A stretch of DNA of 64,000 nt from Trichomonas vaginalis G3 (lineage: Eukaryota; Parabasalia; Trichomonadida; Trichomonadidae): NCBI RefSeq assembly GCF_026262505.1, contig NC_067205.1, positions 27,358,556-27,422,555 on the forward strand, read 5' to 3'. Of the stretch, positions 22,679-32,514 are shown one piece after another; within the stretch, counting starts at the first letter, position 1; each line of letters opens with the position of its first letter. Under the pieces are notes generated by a model that saw only the letters and a program-made list of their open reading frames with translations, was not told the origin of the DNA and made no database searches. Position numbers and translations under genes: made by a program.

Positions 22679-23304
22679 TTACATGTATTTTTCAGCAACT
22701 TCGTCAAATAATTTTATAGCTTTATCTATCTCATCTACTTCAAACGTTTCTTTACCTTTCATGGGAGCACCATACATTTTCTCAAAACTTCAAGCAGTTC
22801 TGTTTCTGCAGCTCTCATATCATTAACGAACACAACCTTGACTCTATTGACTGTACTGTCATATCTTTGATTATATTATATGTTCTTCCTATCTTATATC
22901 TCTTTGTATTGAAGTCCTTCGGTTTCTGAACGATGTAAAGTAAGCCTTCACTGCAACGTTCGTATCGAATGAACCATAAGTTATGAAGTTATATCCAACA
23001 ACTGGGTCTAACCATAACAAAACTATTGGTATAAGACTTTTGTCTATAAGATATGCTCTTGTTCATAGAATCTTACTGATATCATAAGCTCAGGATTTCT
23101 TGTCAAAATTTTCTGAGTTGAAGCATTTCTAACCCAGTCGTTTGTTTTCTTTTCAGATGGAGATATAATGTCTGACAAAGAATATTTGTTGTATTTCTTT
23201 GAGTATCTTACGTTTAAATCACCTATTCTAACCACTTTGGTGTCATTGTCTATCTTTCTAACTGTTTCAAACTCAATGTTTGTCATTTCTGTCTTTACAT
23301 ACAA
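22679..23304 (-). pseudogene. KilA-N-like DNA-binding protein, broken
   Basis: The first ~85 residues include RIGDLNVRYSKKYNKYSLSD and TNDWVRNASTQKIL. This fits the KilA-N pattern of a short beta hairpin followed by (K/N)xWxRxxxTxxLI. Downstream coding text (a Trp-Leu-Asp-Pro segment and an AVKAYF-like helix) also fits the family's WxxPxxAxxIAxW region. KilA-N domains are common in large DNA viruses, phages and virus-like elements and bind nucleic acid. The gene is broken (about three breaks). The call is pattern-based. Confidence 0.5.
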
Positions 23305-23415
23305 AATAAAAATTATTTTACTCAGAATTTTGTTGCTGAATTCAATAAAAATATATTTTAGGTGAAGAGGTGAGATTTCACCTGTTTTCTCACCTAATTT
23401 TTCACCCCAGTTATT

Positions 23416-24357
23416 TTATAAGCGTTTTACATGAATTGTACGATGTATATTTGAAATTCTAAACAATTTCGTAGCTTCTATTTCTTCTGTCAGTATGTCA
23501 AAAGTTTTAACAATGTCGAAAGTTTCTTTATACTTCTTCTTGACGTCAGATAGAAGGAAATCGTCAGCTTTGGATAGTTTTTTGTTCAGAAATGATAACA
23601 TGTCCATTTTATCTTCTGCTGGTTTCTCTACTTCTTTCTTTAAGTCAGCATAGTCGTTTCTCATACGTTCTATCTCTTTTAGTGAGTAGTTATATTTCCT
23701 CATTGCTGCTTTACATTTTGAACATTGCGGATTCATTTTTGCGTTATACATTGAAATTTGACCTGCTAGAACAACTAAGGCGTCAATGGTTTTCTTTAAC
23801 TCAAAAGTTGTTGGTTTTATTTGTCCATTCCATACTTTGCCTCTTCTGTCTTTATCTCTTATCTGCCATACACATTCAGCAACTAATGAAACAAAGTTGT
23901 CGTATGTCTTAAACTCCTCAGATTTATATATGTCAGAGATGTTCTTATATACTATGTCGCAATCTTTGTTCATAACTTTATGGTTGCAATGAAAACCAAG
24001 GAATTCATAATTTACTTTACATATGAACTTCTTTATTTCTACTGAATCAGTAACTTTAACTTCAATTTCATCGAATTCATGAATAGTTAGTTTTTGCTGC
24101 TGAATTTTAGGCAATTTGGGTAAATGGTCTATGATATCTTGCATTTCATATAGCTCCTCTCCATTTGTTTCATCTTTCGCACTACAGTCTAAATTACTTG
24201 TTAAAAGTTCTTGCTTAATTCTTTGTATTTCTGTCTCAAAAGTATATGAAGAAGGAATGAAGTTTTTCATCTCTACCAACATTGACGTAGGATTCATGAC
24301 TAGCGAGTTTGGTGCTGTAGTTGTTTGAATTGTTGTTGTGCCGATTGTTGAAATCAT
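23416..24357 (-). CDS. Polinton-encoded hypothetical protein, 313 aa
   Basis: A complete frame in Mav1. It has a Thr-rich N-terminus, a middle part with paired Cys (CSKCKAAMRKYNYSLKEIE) and a long coiled-coil-like stretch (IERMRNDYADLKKEVEKPAE). Domain family not recognised. Similar AGGTGA-rich sequence in inverted orientation flanks the gene on both sides (23355-23408 and 24478-24540). It looks whole, in contrast to many neighbours. Confidence 0.6.
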   Translation of the reverse strand: MISTIGTTTIQTTTAPNSLVMNPTSMLVEMKNFIPSSYTFETEIQRIKQELLTSNLDCSAKDETNGEELYEMQDIIDHLPKLPKIQQQKLTIHEFDEIEVKVTDSVEIKKFICKVNYEFLGFHCNHKVMNKDCDIVYKNISDIYKSEEFKTYDNFVSLVAECVWQIRDKDRRGKVWNGQIKPTTFELKKTIDALVVLAGQISMYNAKMNPQCSKCKAAMRKYNYSLKEIERMRNDYADLKKEVEKPAEDKMDMLSFLNKKLSKADDFLLSDVKKKYKETFDIVKTFDILTEEIEATKLFRISNIHRTIHVKRL

Positions 24358-25112
24358 ATCTTTTATACAAAATAAAAAAATAAAAATAAAACTAACTTTA
24401 TTTCTTCTGTCTTAAGGAAATTCATGAAAATTCACGAGAAAGCAAAAGCAATCTGAGCCGCTAAGCGGTGAGGGTGAAAAAGGAGGTGAAAAAGGAGGTG
24501 AAAAATTAGGTGAGATCTCACCTCTTCACCTAAAATATATTTTTGTCTGATTTACACTCATTACGATGAAGTCATGACAAATCATTTACGATGAAGTCAT
24601 GTCAAAATGTCATGAGGTTAGAAATGAGGTTAGATCTAACCATCTACCCTAAAAATTATTTTACTCAGAATTTTGTATAAAAAAACAACCGCCGGAATTC
24701 AGACGGTTGCTATATTCTTCACAAAACATTAACGTAAACATTAACGTAAACATTAACGTAAACATTAACGTAAACATCAAATTTCCTGTGTTGTTGTCTA
24801 AATGTCATGTTGTCTCATTTTTTCAGAGAAGTTAATTAACCGAGTGACACATGGTGACGTAGTGACACCTTCAGTTCTTCAAAAATAATTAATTATTGAA
24901 TGACCTAAATCATGACAAACCATTAACGTAAACATTTATTTCCGCAGTTCATTACCTAATTAATTACAGACATAAAATATATTTAGTTCATTCGGTAAGC
25001 CTTGACCCAAAGGTCTGAGCTCAAGTGTGTTTATTGAACACGGTAAGCCTGCAAAGTAGGCTCAAGTGTGTTTATTGAACACGGTAAGCCTGCAAAGTAG
25101 GCTCAAGTGTGT
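24358..25112. other. Polinton regulatory/repeat region
   Basis: No gene. It contains in order: an AGGTGA-type block (24478-24540); a 17-base palindrome-bearing string GCCGCTAAGCGGTGAGG (24457-24473); a duplicated TTACGATGAAGTCATG; a 12-bp tandem repeat (24727-24778); an inverted copy of the ~110-bp repeat (24786-24900); and the start of a 42-bp tandem repeat (about 25010). The density of iterated short motifs suggests a promoter, replication or packaging region. That is inference. Confidence 0.6.
24727..24778 (+). repeat. 12-bp tandem repeat CATTAACGTAAA, four units
   Basis: Four perfect units of CATTAACGTAAA followed by a partial one. A further lone copy of the motif (CATTAACGTAAACATT) occurs at about 24920. 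TTAACGTAA is nearly palindromic, so each unit could be a protein-binding site. Confidence 0.9.
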
Positions 25113-25125
25113 TTATTGAACACGG
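25010..25125 (+). repeat. 42-bp tandem repeat with two small hairpins per unit
   Basis: Nearly three units of a 42-bp repeat containing GTGTTTATTGAACAC (5-bp stem) and AGCCTGCAAAGTAGGCT (5-bp stem). The last unit runs into the 3' end and stop codon (25113-25115) of the tail-fibre-like gene on the minus strand, so the repeats lie immediately downstream of that gene and may act in 3'-end formation. Confidence 0.85.
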
Positions 25126-25952
25126 TACCATGCGAATACAGTCACAAATGGTGGCATATAATCTTTACCCAAGCCTGTTGGATTTGTTGTGAAAGTATGG
25201 ACATGATTTCCTCCTGGTTCAGTTGGTCGAAAAGTCTTTTTTGCTGAATGGTTATAATCTGGAGAGAAAACGTCATAGCCAGTTTCATACTCTGAGTTGT
25301 ATAATGGGTGGTCTCTTAATGAGTGGATATGGTCGCCAGAAAAGTTTGTAGTTCCTGTATGAGTGTGCGGTGGAAGGTTTGCTTCTTTAATTTTCTTCGA
25401 ACCTCCTGTTTGCTTTGAATATCTAGCACAGTATAAGAATTTATCTACAATCTGCTTCCACATACCAAAACCTAAAACACTTGCTGGATTTGTTGAGTTC
25501 ATTGACGTATAAATAGAACCAACAGGATATAATGTTTGAAGTATTTCATTTTTCATGCTTGTAATCACATCATTTACTTCCGACTTCTTTGCATAATTTT
25601 CATCAACATATGTTTTATCTGCTTTAAGGTCTAAACATCCTGAAACCCATTCTGTATCAGCTTTAACTTTAAAAGTCTCCGATGTCCATTCATGATACCA
25701 TTCAACCTTTTCTTTAATTTCATTATCTTTTTCATCAACATAAACCAAATTTGCCTTCTTATTTAACTCACTATCCACATATTCCTTATCTGCTTTCTTC
25801 ATTATGTTTAGGAAACCTTCTATGAATTCCTCATTTAAATTAAATCTTCCAATCTTCAAAACTTTAGGAAATGCATTTAATGCGTAATATCTCTGTTCTT
25901 CTGGTGGAATTGATGTTATATCATCCGTTATACCTTTAATTTTAGAATTCAT
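25113..25952 (-). CDS. Phage tail-collar / short-tail-fibre-like protein in Polinton Mav1
   Basis: A complete frame of 279 residues starting at MNSKIKGITDD (25952). That start is preferred to a longer one because its ATG overlaps the TGA of the upstream gene (ATGA). Residues ~80-165 hold repeats of the form KADKTYVDENYAKKSE, typical of trimeric fibre stalks. The end follows the phage tail-collar scheme: YPVGSIYTSMNSTNPASVLG, then GMWKQIVDKFLYC, TGGSKKI, LPPHTHTG with clustered His, and a terminal PPFVTVFAWYRV. In phages such proteins form short tail fibres or receptor-binding tips. A role as a virion surface or attachment protein is inferred. The frame looks whole. Confidence 0.75.
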   Translation of the reverse strand: MNSKIKGITDDITSIPPEEQRYYALNAFPKVLKIGRFNLNEEFIEGFLNIMKKADKEYVDSELNKKANLVYVDEKDNEIKEKVEWYHEWTSETFKVKADTEWVSGCLDLKADKTYVDENYAKKSEVNDVITSMKNEILQTLYPVGSIYTSMNSTNPASVLGFGMWKQIVDKFLYCARYSKQTGGSKKIKEANLPPHTHTGTTNFSGDHIHSLRDHPLYNSEYETGYDVFSPDYNHSAKKTFRPTEPGGNHVHTFTTNPTGLGKDYMPPFVTVFAWYRVQ

Positions 25953-26164
25953 AAATAAATTTCTTTTATATTTGATATCACCGCACCACCTTTGCAAACG
26001 AATTCGAAATGTTCATTTTTCAATACTATCTCCAAATCTCCATATTTCAACCTTTGCGTTTGTTCTGCCGTCTTTGAATTATATGCATATATGGCGTATG
26101 TAATGGTCTGAAGGACCTGGGTGTTTTGCGCCTTAAGTTGTTGTGGTTGCTGTTGTTTAATCAT
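25949..26164 (-). CDS. Small Polinton gene sharing a sequence block with the integrase
   Basis: A 71-residue frame (MIKQQQPQQLKAQNTQVLQT...) directly upstream of the tail-fibre-like gene, with stop and start overlapping as ATGA. The block coding QNTQVLQTI is identical at DNA level to a segment in the integrase gene of Mav2 (60659 onwards) and nearly so in Mav1 (20278 onwards). It starts with a Gln-rich stretch. The function is unknown, though the tight overlap suggests co-expression with the tail-fibre-like gene. Confidence 0.5.
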   Translation of the reverse strand: MIKQQQPQQLKAQNTQVLQTITYAIYAYNSKTAEQTQRLKYGDLEIVLKNEHFEFVCKGGAVISNIKEIYL

Positions 26165-26187
26165 TTATTATGATTTAAAAATAAATA

Positions 26188-26898
26188 TTTAATCCGTTAT
26201 CTCATCAGCTATTTTCTCTATTTGAAATTGCCATAATATTTCATTCATGAATTCTAAATCACAATCAAATAGGTCAGTTATTCTAAATTTAATATTTGAT
26301 AAATCTTTTGAATGAAGAATAAATGAATTCCCAGATAATTGAAACGGATATGATAAAGAAAATGTGTTTAAGTTGATGGATAAAATGTTTTGTATTGATG
26401 GGTAAGAGTTAGGGGTCTAATGTTTGATGTGAAAATCTCATTGGGGTATTAACTTTATCACATTTGATTAAAATGAAATTGGAACCGGTGTCAGAATACA
26501 AAACATCCCCAACATCTTTTTCAAAATTTAATATCCCAACAATGAACGAAGATGAGGAGTACAAATTTAATTTTCAGCGGAAATTTAATAAGGTTATTTA
26601 TTTCATCAAGTTCAAAAAGTTTATCAGGTTTTGATTTAAAATTTTCTTCATACCATACGATAAATGATTCATTTAAATAACTTAAAATCATGTTAATATC
26701 CCATTTCGTTATCACATTATTTATATACATATCATACGTTTTTTCATGTCATCTTTAATAAATGATATATAATCTGAAGGGTCTAAAAGAATGGGATTAA
26801 ATTTACCACTCACAGAAACGAGAGTAACATTATAAATTCCGCTAACTGTTAAATTTAATTCACAGCTATTATTCGAAATAATATTGATAATTGACATT
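26188..26898 (-). pseudogene. Polinton hypothetical gene, broken
   Basis: A minus-strand coding remnant beginning MSIINIISNNSCELNLTVSG and rich in beta-strand-forming residues (GIYNVTLVSVSGKFNPILLD). Position and composition would suit a minor virion protein, but no family is recognised. Several breaks (about three). Confidence 0.4.
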
Positions 26899-26916
26899 TT
26901 TATTACGATTAAAAAT

Positions 26917-27395
26917 ATGGTAAAGCGTTATTTTCCAGTGATAAATAAAACTAGAATAAGATTACCTCAAGAATTCATAAATTCAACGAATAAGAAATTC
27001 ATTCATGTTATAATTTTAGTGTTTTCAGAAAATATGAGTCAATGTCATATTCATCAACAGGTTATATTTCACTTCATTCAAATTTAGTTCAATCAAACCA
27101 TATAATGACCATTTCATAAGATTTTCAGATGGTATTAAAAATGTAATTGATAGATTAAAATATGAACAGATTGACAATATCGAATTTTTGGAATTTTGGT
27201 TTAAAATATCCCGATGGAAAAAAGATTGAAGTTAAAGATAAAGCTGATACTATAACAAAAACAATTACAATGACCGATCCAGATAGTGGGGAACAAAAAG
27301 AAATAAAACAAACGATAGAAACTGGTGAAAGGTCAATTATTATTGATTATGATTCAAAGGATTATTATTCAATAATGTTAATGCTTGAATATTAA
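26917..27395 (+). pseudogene. Polinton hypothetical gene, broken
   Basis: A plus-strand coding remnant starting MVKRYFPVINKTRIRLPQEF, divergent from the 26188-26898 gene with under 20 bases between the two starts. Its end overlaps the stop of the convergent 27392-28059 gene. The C-terminal part holds ITMTDPDSGEQKEIKQTIET. Not recognised. About two breaks. Confidence 0.4.
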
Positions 27396-28059
27396 ATAGC
27401 CTTAACAAAGAATTTTTCAAGTGATATTTTATATTCATCAACTATTTTATTATAAATATCATTATATGTTAAATGAAGTTCAGTTGTTGTTCCGTTCTTT
27501 GATATCTTAATTGTGCTAATATCCTTTATAGGATTTATTTTTGCAACTGTTCCGCAGCATGAAACCTCATCATCTATGAAAAATTGAATCTTAACGTCTG
27601 AATCTTGAACATCACAAAGAATGGCGATAATGTGAATTAATGATTCATAAGGTAAAATAATTAAACCGGATTGATCAATTAAATTTATTATTGAATCATA
27701 ATTATTAATTATTATATCACGGTAAATTTTCATTAATTCAGAATTAATGTCTATTTTATATGGGTTCTCGATGTTTGATGAAAGAGGTGGGGGGTATGTT
27801 GGATAAGTGGGAATTTCAACAGGTTCTTTACCGGGTTCAGATAAAATGATTGGTCTCCATCTTCTTTATTTTGCTCCTCCTCATTCTTCGGTAAGTCACG
27901 AGTTAATAAATTTGGTTGAGTTGCCGACCTTGTTAATTCGGGGCTAACATTAACTTTAACATTTTGAATAATTCGTGATTTTATCATCATTTACGTTATA
28001 ACCAACCGTAATCTCTGCTTTTGCGTTAGTGTTCTTTTGACTAGTGAAACGTCTTCTCA
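27392..28059 (-). pseudogene. Polinton hypothetical gene, broken
   Basis: The coding remnant starts MRRRFTSQKNTNAKAEITVG, passes a Pro-rich linker, and ends with a well-preserved ~113-residue part (SGLIILPYESLIHIIAIL, EVSCCGTVAKINP). Possibly a virion component by location in the capsid half of the element; no family is recognised. About two to three breaks. Confidence 0.4.
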
Positions 28060-28118
28060 TTTATAATCGAATAAAAAATATATTTTAAACTTTTATTTTG
28101 CTGGAACTTTTGAATCTA

Positions 28119-28992
28119 TTATTCCCTGTATTTGTTCATGAAGTTGTTTTTAGCATTTTCATCGAAATTAATAGACCGAATATATTCATTAATTGCATTC
28201 TTATAATCATCTGCTTTCTCAAATTTTCTTTTATCTGATTCCTTAACTAAATCATAAGTTAAACCTCGTTGCTGATATAATGGTTTCTTAATTAAATCTT
28301 TGAATGCTTGAGATAAAGCACCTGATGCAATTCTTGCTACTATAATTGGTTGGAATTGCTGTTTAAGTTCATCTTTAACATTTGCGAAAACTGGATCGAA
28401 TAAAGCAACTTTAAAGAATTTCTTAGCTGAAATTTCAGGTCTAATATTTGCATATTGACCATCAAACTGGTTAGAATATCGTGGTAATCCATCCGGTCCC
28501 TCTTGAATAGCATTTAATTCTTCATTGAAATAAGAATATGGATTATGACGGTATGAATTTAATTGGACCATTTTCACCTTCTCCAATGTATTGTTTAACA
28601 GCTTTTCCATTTTCATCAAATTGCATAGGATAACGTTCATTATATGCTTTACGTTTAGGATAATCAGACATAGTTAATTTATAACCATTTATGACTTTAA
28701 TATTACCTTGACCATCAGTAACGAAAACTTCATTTATACCATCAGGTTTTCCATTTGGACCTGTAATGTCTGCTTCGTGTGCTTCCCAATTTGGACCTTT
28801 GCGTTTGGCATATGCTTGAGCTTCTGGTAATGTTAAAACGTTTCTCATTTGTTTAACATCTTTTTGAAGACCAGCAACAATATGAACTAATTCTTTCATT
28901 CCATCAGGAACTTTCATAGTTCTATTATATGCGCCCTTTTTGTTTGTTCCTTGTTTTAATGGAACCTGTAGAAGATTTGCCATTTCTGTCAT
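28119..28992 (-). pseudogene. Polinton conserved hypothetical (capsid-half gene), broken
   Basis: Coding text starts [20 protein letters not shown] and includes [20 protein letters not shown] and ends with a helical part (SGALSQAFKDLI). A ~105-base piece of this gene is duplicated in inverted orientation at 19769-19877. It lies between the packaging ATPase and other virion-type genes. About one break. Function unknown. Confidence 0.5.
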
Positions 28993-29032
28993 GTTTAATT
29001 ATAATAAAAAATAAAAAATTAATTATAAAAAG

Positions 29033-29856
29033 TTAATCAAATTTAACACTTCCTTTATTTAAATCAACTATTATTTTTCCATGTTCACCTAATTGCTGAT
29101 ATTGTGGTAAAGTTCATTAATGCTCATTGGTAAATTCACTTGATAAAGCATAACGTTCAACTGTTGACGACTAAACCCACTGAAAATGAAAAGGGTTGAT
29201 AGATTTGATTTAATGTTTGTGCTTAATGCTTTGAAGTATTGAACAGCCATGAAGAATGAACACTGAATGTGTCGACATTGAGTTAATAACTGATTAAAAT
29301 ATGATTTCTATTTGTTATTAGTTTTGATTTCACTGCATCATCTAGAAAAATGAGTGAATGCAAAAATTCTCTATCAAAATTTGAAATAGAAAGTGTTTCA
29401 AATAATTCATCCGTTGTTTATCAATAATTTTATCCTCTAATCCTTGCTTCTTGATTGTATTATATAATTCTTTATATACATTAAAAAGTTTTTAAATAAT
29501 CTTCTGCTTCTTCTTGTGATAATAAATAATTGGAATTTTGATTAAATGCTTTAAAGATTCAAATGTATCATCTGAAGGTGAACCTGAACGGTTGATATAA
29601 ATTAACACATGTGAATGGGGGAAGTGTTAGCAATAATGATAATTTGTTTTAATATCGTTAATGTTTTACCTTTTATTTTGTTTACCAATTGCTGCAGTGA
29701 TTGAATTTAAGTAACATTCAGAATATGGAATTTTTCATTAATTTTTCCTTAGATAGAGCATTTCTATTATCACTCATGCTTCATTAATCATATCATCTAC
29801 GTATGTATTATATACTCTGCTAATTCTTCATAAGGAGTGGATGAATTTAAATCCAT
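29033..29856 (-). pseudogene. Polinton packaging ATPase (FtsK/HerA type), heavily broken
   Basis: Traces of a P-loop ATPase on the minus strand. There is a start MDLNSSTPYEELAEYI, a GK(T)-type phosphate loop region followed by a hydrophobic strand (LKQIIIIA) and a conserved-looking end (LPQYQQLGEHGKIIVDLNKG). It lies directly downstream of the probable capsid gene on the same strand, as in other Polintons. The assignment rests on these traces and on position. Many breaks (about six or more). Confidence 0.5.
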
Positions 29857-29908
29857 TTAATCAAAAATAAATTTATAATTTTAAACATTTCTATTCATCA
29901 ATATTTCA

Positions 29909-31516
29909 TCATGAACTTCTATACTGCGGTGGTGTACCTGTTGGATGATATTTCAAACCTTCATCCGGTGTCCATGTCCAATACGTAGTCCTAGTAAACC
30001 AAACCTGAGGAGGATTTGTCCTTTTGAACAGTAAGTGTCATTTTCACCCTGATGGATTGGATAAGCTTTCACTTGTACTGTAACTTGTGAGTTGAAAGTT
30101 TCTAATCCATCAAAGAATATACCCGCTCCATCACGTTGAACTGGAATAGTGCATAAGAATGAAGTTTGGTCTTTCATGTTCTAGCTAATGGCGTGCCATT
30201 ATCATCATTCAGTGGTCTAGTTAATGAGTCCTCGTATTCTTCTGTGCATTCATTCACTCCATCTAAATCAGAAGCTTGAAGCATACGTGTAAAGAATATG
30301 TCACCCACTGTGGTCATCGCTTGATCGGGGAAGTTTCTGGAATCTATAGTGACTGAAGACCTCGAAGCATTGGATTTTCTAAAACTGTTCTTTGCATTGC
30401 ATTCTTCGGAAATGTTAACACAACATCTGTAACATTATGAAGAGCGTATGAGAAATCTGAGCTAATACCTTCAGGAGTGATGCAACCTCCATTTAGTGAA
30501 CGAACGTCAATATGTTGAGCTGGAATCATGAATGGATCTTCCTTACTGAATAAACGTGGTATTGCTTTAACTGATTCTTCAATTAAACCGTATCCTGGTG
30601 TAATGCATTTATCCTCTAAAACTTCCATCTTTGTGCATGAAATAATAACGTTATCAACTGTTGCGTCAGCAGATGTAGCGGCTAAGCTTGTAATTAATTT
30701 GGCAGGAAGTCCGATTTGTTGGAATTTGCGATCATATTTATAAACATGATTCATAATCTTTTCATAATTTTCATCAGTTATCTTTTCATAAACGTAATTT
30801 TGTAAATCAGCAACTCTTAACGGGTCAACCTGACAAAATACTAAAGTATCCCTGAAAACATAATATTTAAGAATGATTTCACCAAATGATTTAGGATAAT
30901 CATCGAACGCCTGAAATGCTAACAAATCATTTACCGGAATAATCATATCAAAAGTGATATCAACTTCTTCATTTGCGTTCTTGAAAACTTCTGAAGGGTC
31001 AATATATTTACCACATACTGAGTTATCATATTTTTGAACATTATTATATAACGAATGAACAAACTTTTTAACTTTCCTTTCTGATTTTGGTTTATATGTT
31101 GCAAATGCGAAAGATTCACGGGCGCAATCCATTTGAAGATAACCGGCATCACCTCTTTCGGTTTCTACTTCTAATTGTTTAAAGCTTTGATTTGATGATT
31201 TGTAACCAACGAATAAACGCATGCATTTAAAAGCGGCATCACATGTGAAAGCTTTATTTGAAACTAGAGTTGCTTTAACTTTGCGTTTAATATATGTGTC
31301 ACCTAATTGGTTCACATCATGAGCCGGATTTGTAATTCTTAAATGAGTTTGTTTATCATCAAAATATGGAGCATCAGAGTCATAGCATGAACTTTCAAGT
31401 TCTCTATAATATCTTCTACCGTCATTCTTTGCGAATATTTCATTTATCTTTTCGAATGAATGAAACACATTTCCATTAATCGGTTTAGTGTTTGGCACTA
31501 AATAGTTAGTCGTCAT
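29909..31516 (-). pseudogene. Probable Polinton major capsid protein, broken
   Basis: The longest gene in the right half of Mav1. Its well-preserved first ~390 residues begin MTTNYLVPNTKPINGNVFHS and are rich in beta strands, Phe and Tyr, with further coding text continuing downstream to about 29909. Length and place next to the packaging ATPase suit the double jelly-roll major capsid protein of Polintons. I cannot verify the fold from sequence alone. About two breaks. It begins in the element's start context (ATTTAATAATAAATGACG). Confidence 0.55.
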
Positions 31517-31585
31517 TTATTATTAAATAAAAAATCAAAATTAAAAGATGAAAATGAATTTTTAATTTTAATGAAATAATCAACT

Positions 31586-31799
31586 ATGGCTGCAGGATAT
31601 TTTAAAAAATGTGGGATAAAGTAAAAAGAGGAGCGCATAAAGTTTGGGAAACAATGAAGAAAGGAGCAAATTGGATATTTAAGAATAAAAAGCAATTAGT
31701 GACGTTGCTGAATCAATAACACCAAAAGCTGCCCCAATAAGAGAAATATTAAATAAAGGAGAAAAAGTTTATCAAAGACTTCAACCGATACTAAGATAA
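31586..31799 (+). pseudogene. Small amphipathic Polinton gene, paralogue of the next gene, broken
   Basis: A plus-strand remnant beginning MAAGYFKK with a basic amphipathic stretch (GANWIFKNKK). It resembles the start of the 31818-32054 protein on the opposite strand (MAAGFFKKLWDGIKKAAGWV). The two genes converge. It looks like an inverted duplicate that has decayed (about two breaks). Confidence 0.5.
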
Positions 31800-31817
31800 A
31801 AAATATTTATTTTTCCA

Positions 31818-32054
31818 CTATCTACCTCCTATTTTATTAAGTATTCCTTCAGCAATTCCACCAACTGCGTTACCTGCTTGTGCTCCCATCGCCGGATTAC
31901 CTGCTTTAGTACCTAATACTCCACCTATGATAGTTCCTGCCGTTTTCGCTACTGGTGCCAAAAAGTTTGCAACGGGTTTAATAATCTTTTTATAAACCCA
32001 ACCCGCAGCTTTCTTAATTCCATCCCATAATTTTTTAAAGAATCCTGCCGCCAT
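31818..32054 (-). CDS. Small amphipathic/Gly-Ala-rich Polinton protein, 78 aa
   Basis: A whole frame. The first ~35 residues form a basic amphipathic helix with regularly placed Trp and Lys (FKKLWDGIKKAAGWVYKKII). The rest is Gly/Ala-rich and hydrophobic (AKTAGTIIGGVLGTKAGNPA). This layout resembles membrane-active or minor capsid peptides of small DNA viruses. That role is inferred; no homologue is claimed. Confidence 0.55.
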   Translation of the reverse strand: MAAGFFKKLWDGIKKAAGWVYKKIIKPVANFLAPVAKTAGTIIGGVLGTKAGNPAMGAQAGNAVGGIAEGILNKIGGR

Positions 32055-32120
32055 TTCTGATTTAATATTAATTAAAAAATATATTTCATCACTTATATTC
32101 TAATTTTTATTTAATGATAA

Positions 32121-32486
32121 ATGAAACCGATTTTAAAAATAAATGAAACAGAGGAGGAAGAAATTAATGAGTGTCATGTTCAACAAAAAATAAACGTTGT
32201 TAAACCAATTACTGAAATAAAATTTTTTTCATCTGTTGAAGAATTTAATGACTATTATGCTAACAATAAAAAATTATTTGAAGAATTGACAACGTGTAAA
32301 TTGAATAAAATGTTTAAAGTTGATGGATTCAAAATTTCAAAAATAAAAGGGGTGATTAGTTTGAAATCTATTCCTCAATCAAGAATCACCTCATTAATGA
32401 AAATTGATGATTTAACAAAAAGAATAGAAGAGATTGAAGAAAGAATGAATCAAATAATTGATTTCATAAATTCAAATAATCATTAG
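32121..32486 (+). CDS. Polinton hypothetical protein, 121 aa
   Basis: A whole plus-strand frame near the right TIR. It starts in the context TTTATTTAATGATAAATGAA and has a Glu-rich N-terminus and a C-terminal helix with heptad character (LTKRIEEIEERMNQIIDFIN), suggesting oligomerisation. The middle (FFSSVEEFNDYYANNKKLFE) is not recognised. Confidence 0.5.
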   Translation: MKPILKINETEEEEINECHVQQKINVVKPITEIKFFSSVEEFNDYYANNKKLFEELTTCKLNKMFKVDGFKISKIKGVISLKSIPQSRITSLMKIDDLTKRIEEIEERMNQIIDFINSNNH

Positions 32487-32514
32487 TTTCTTAAAGTTCT
32501 ATGTTGATTCTGAG

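Noticed and set aside
23592-24328. Plus-strand open frames opposite the 313-aa Polinton gene
   Set aside because: Shadows of the minus-strand gene, hydrophobic by reverse complement of Lys/Glu-rich codons.
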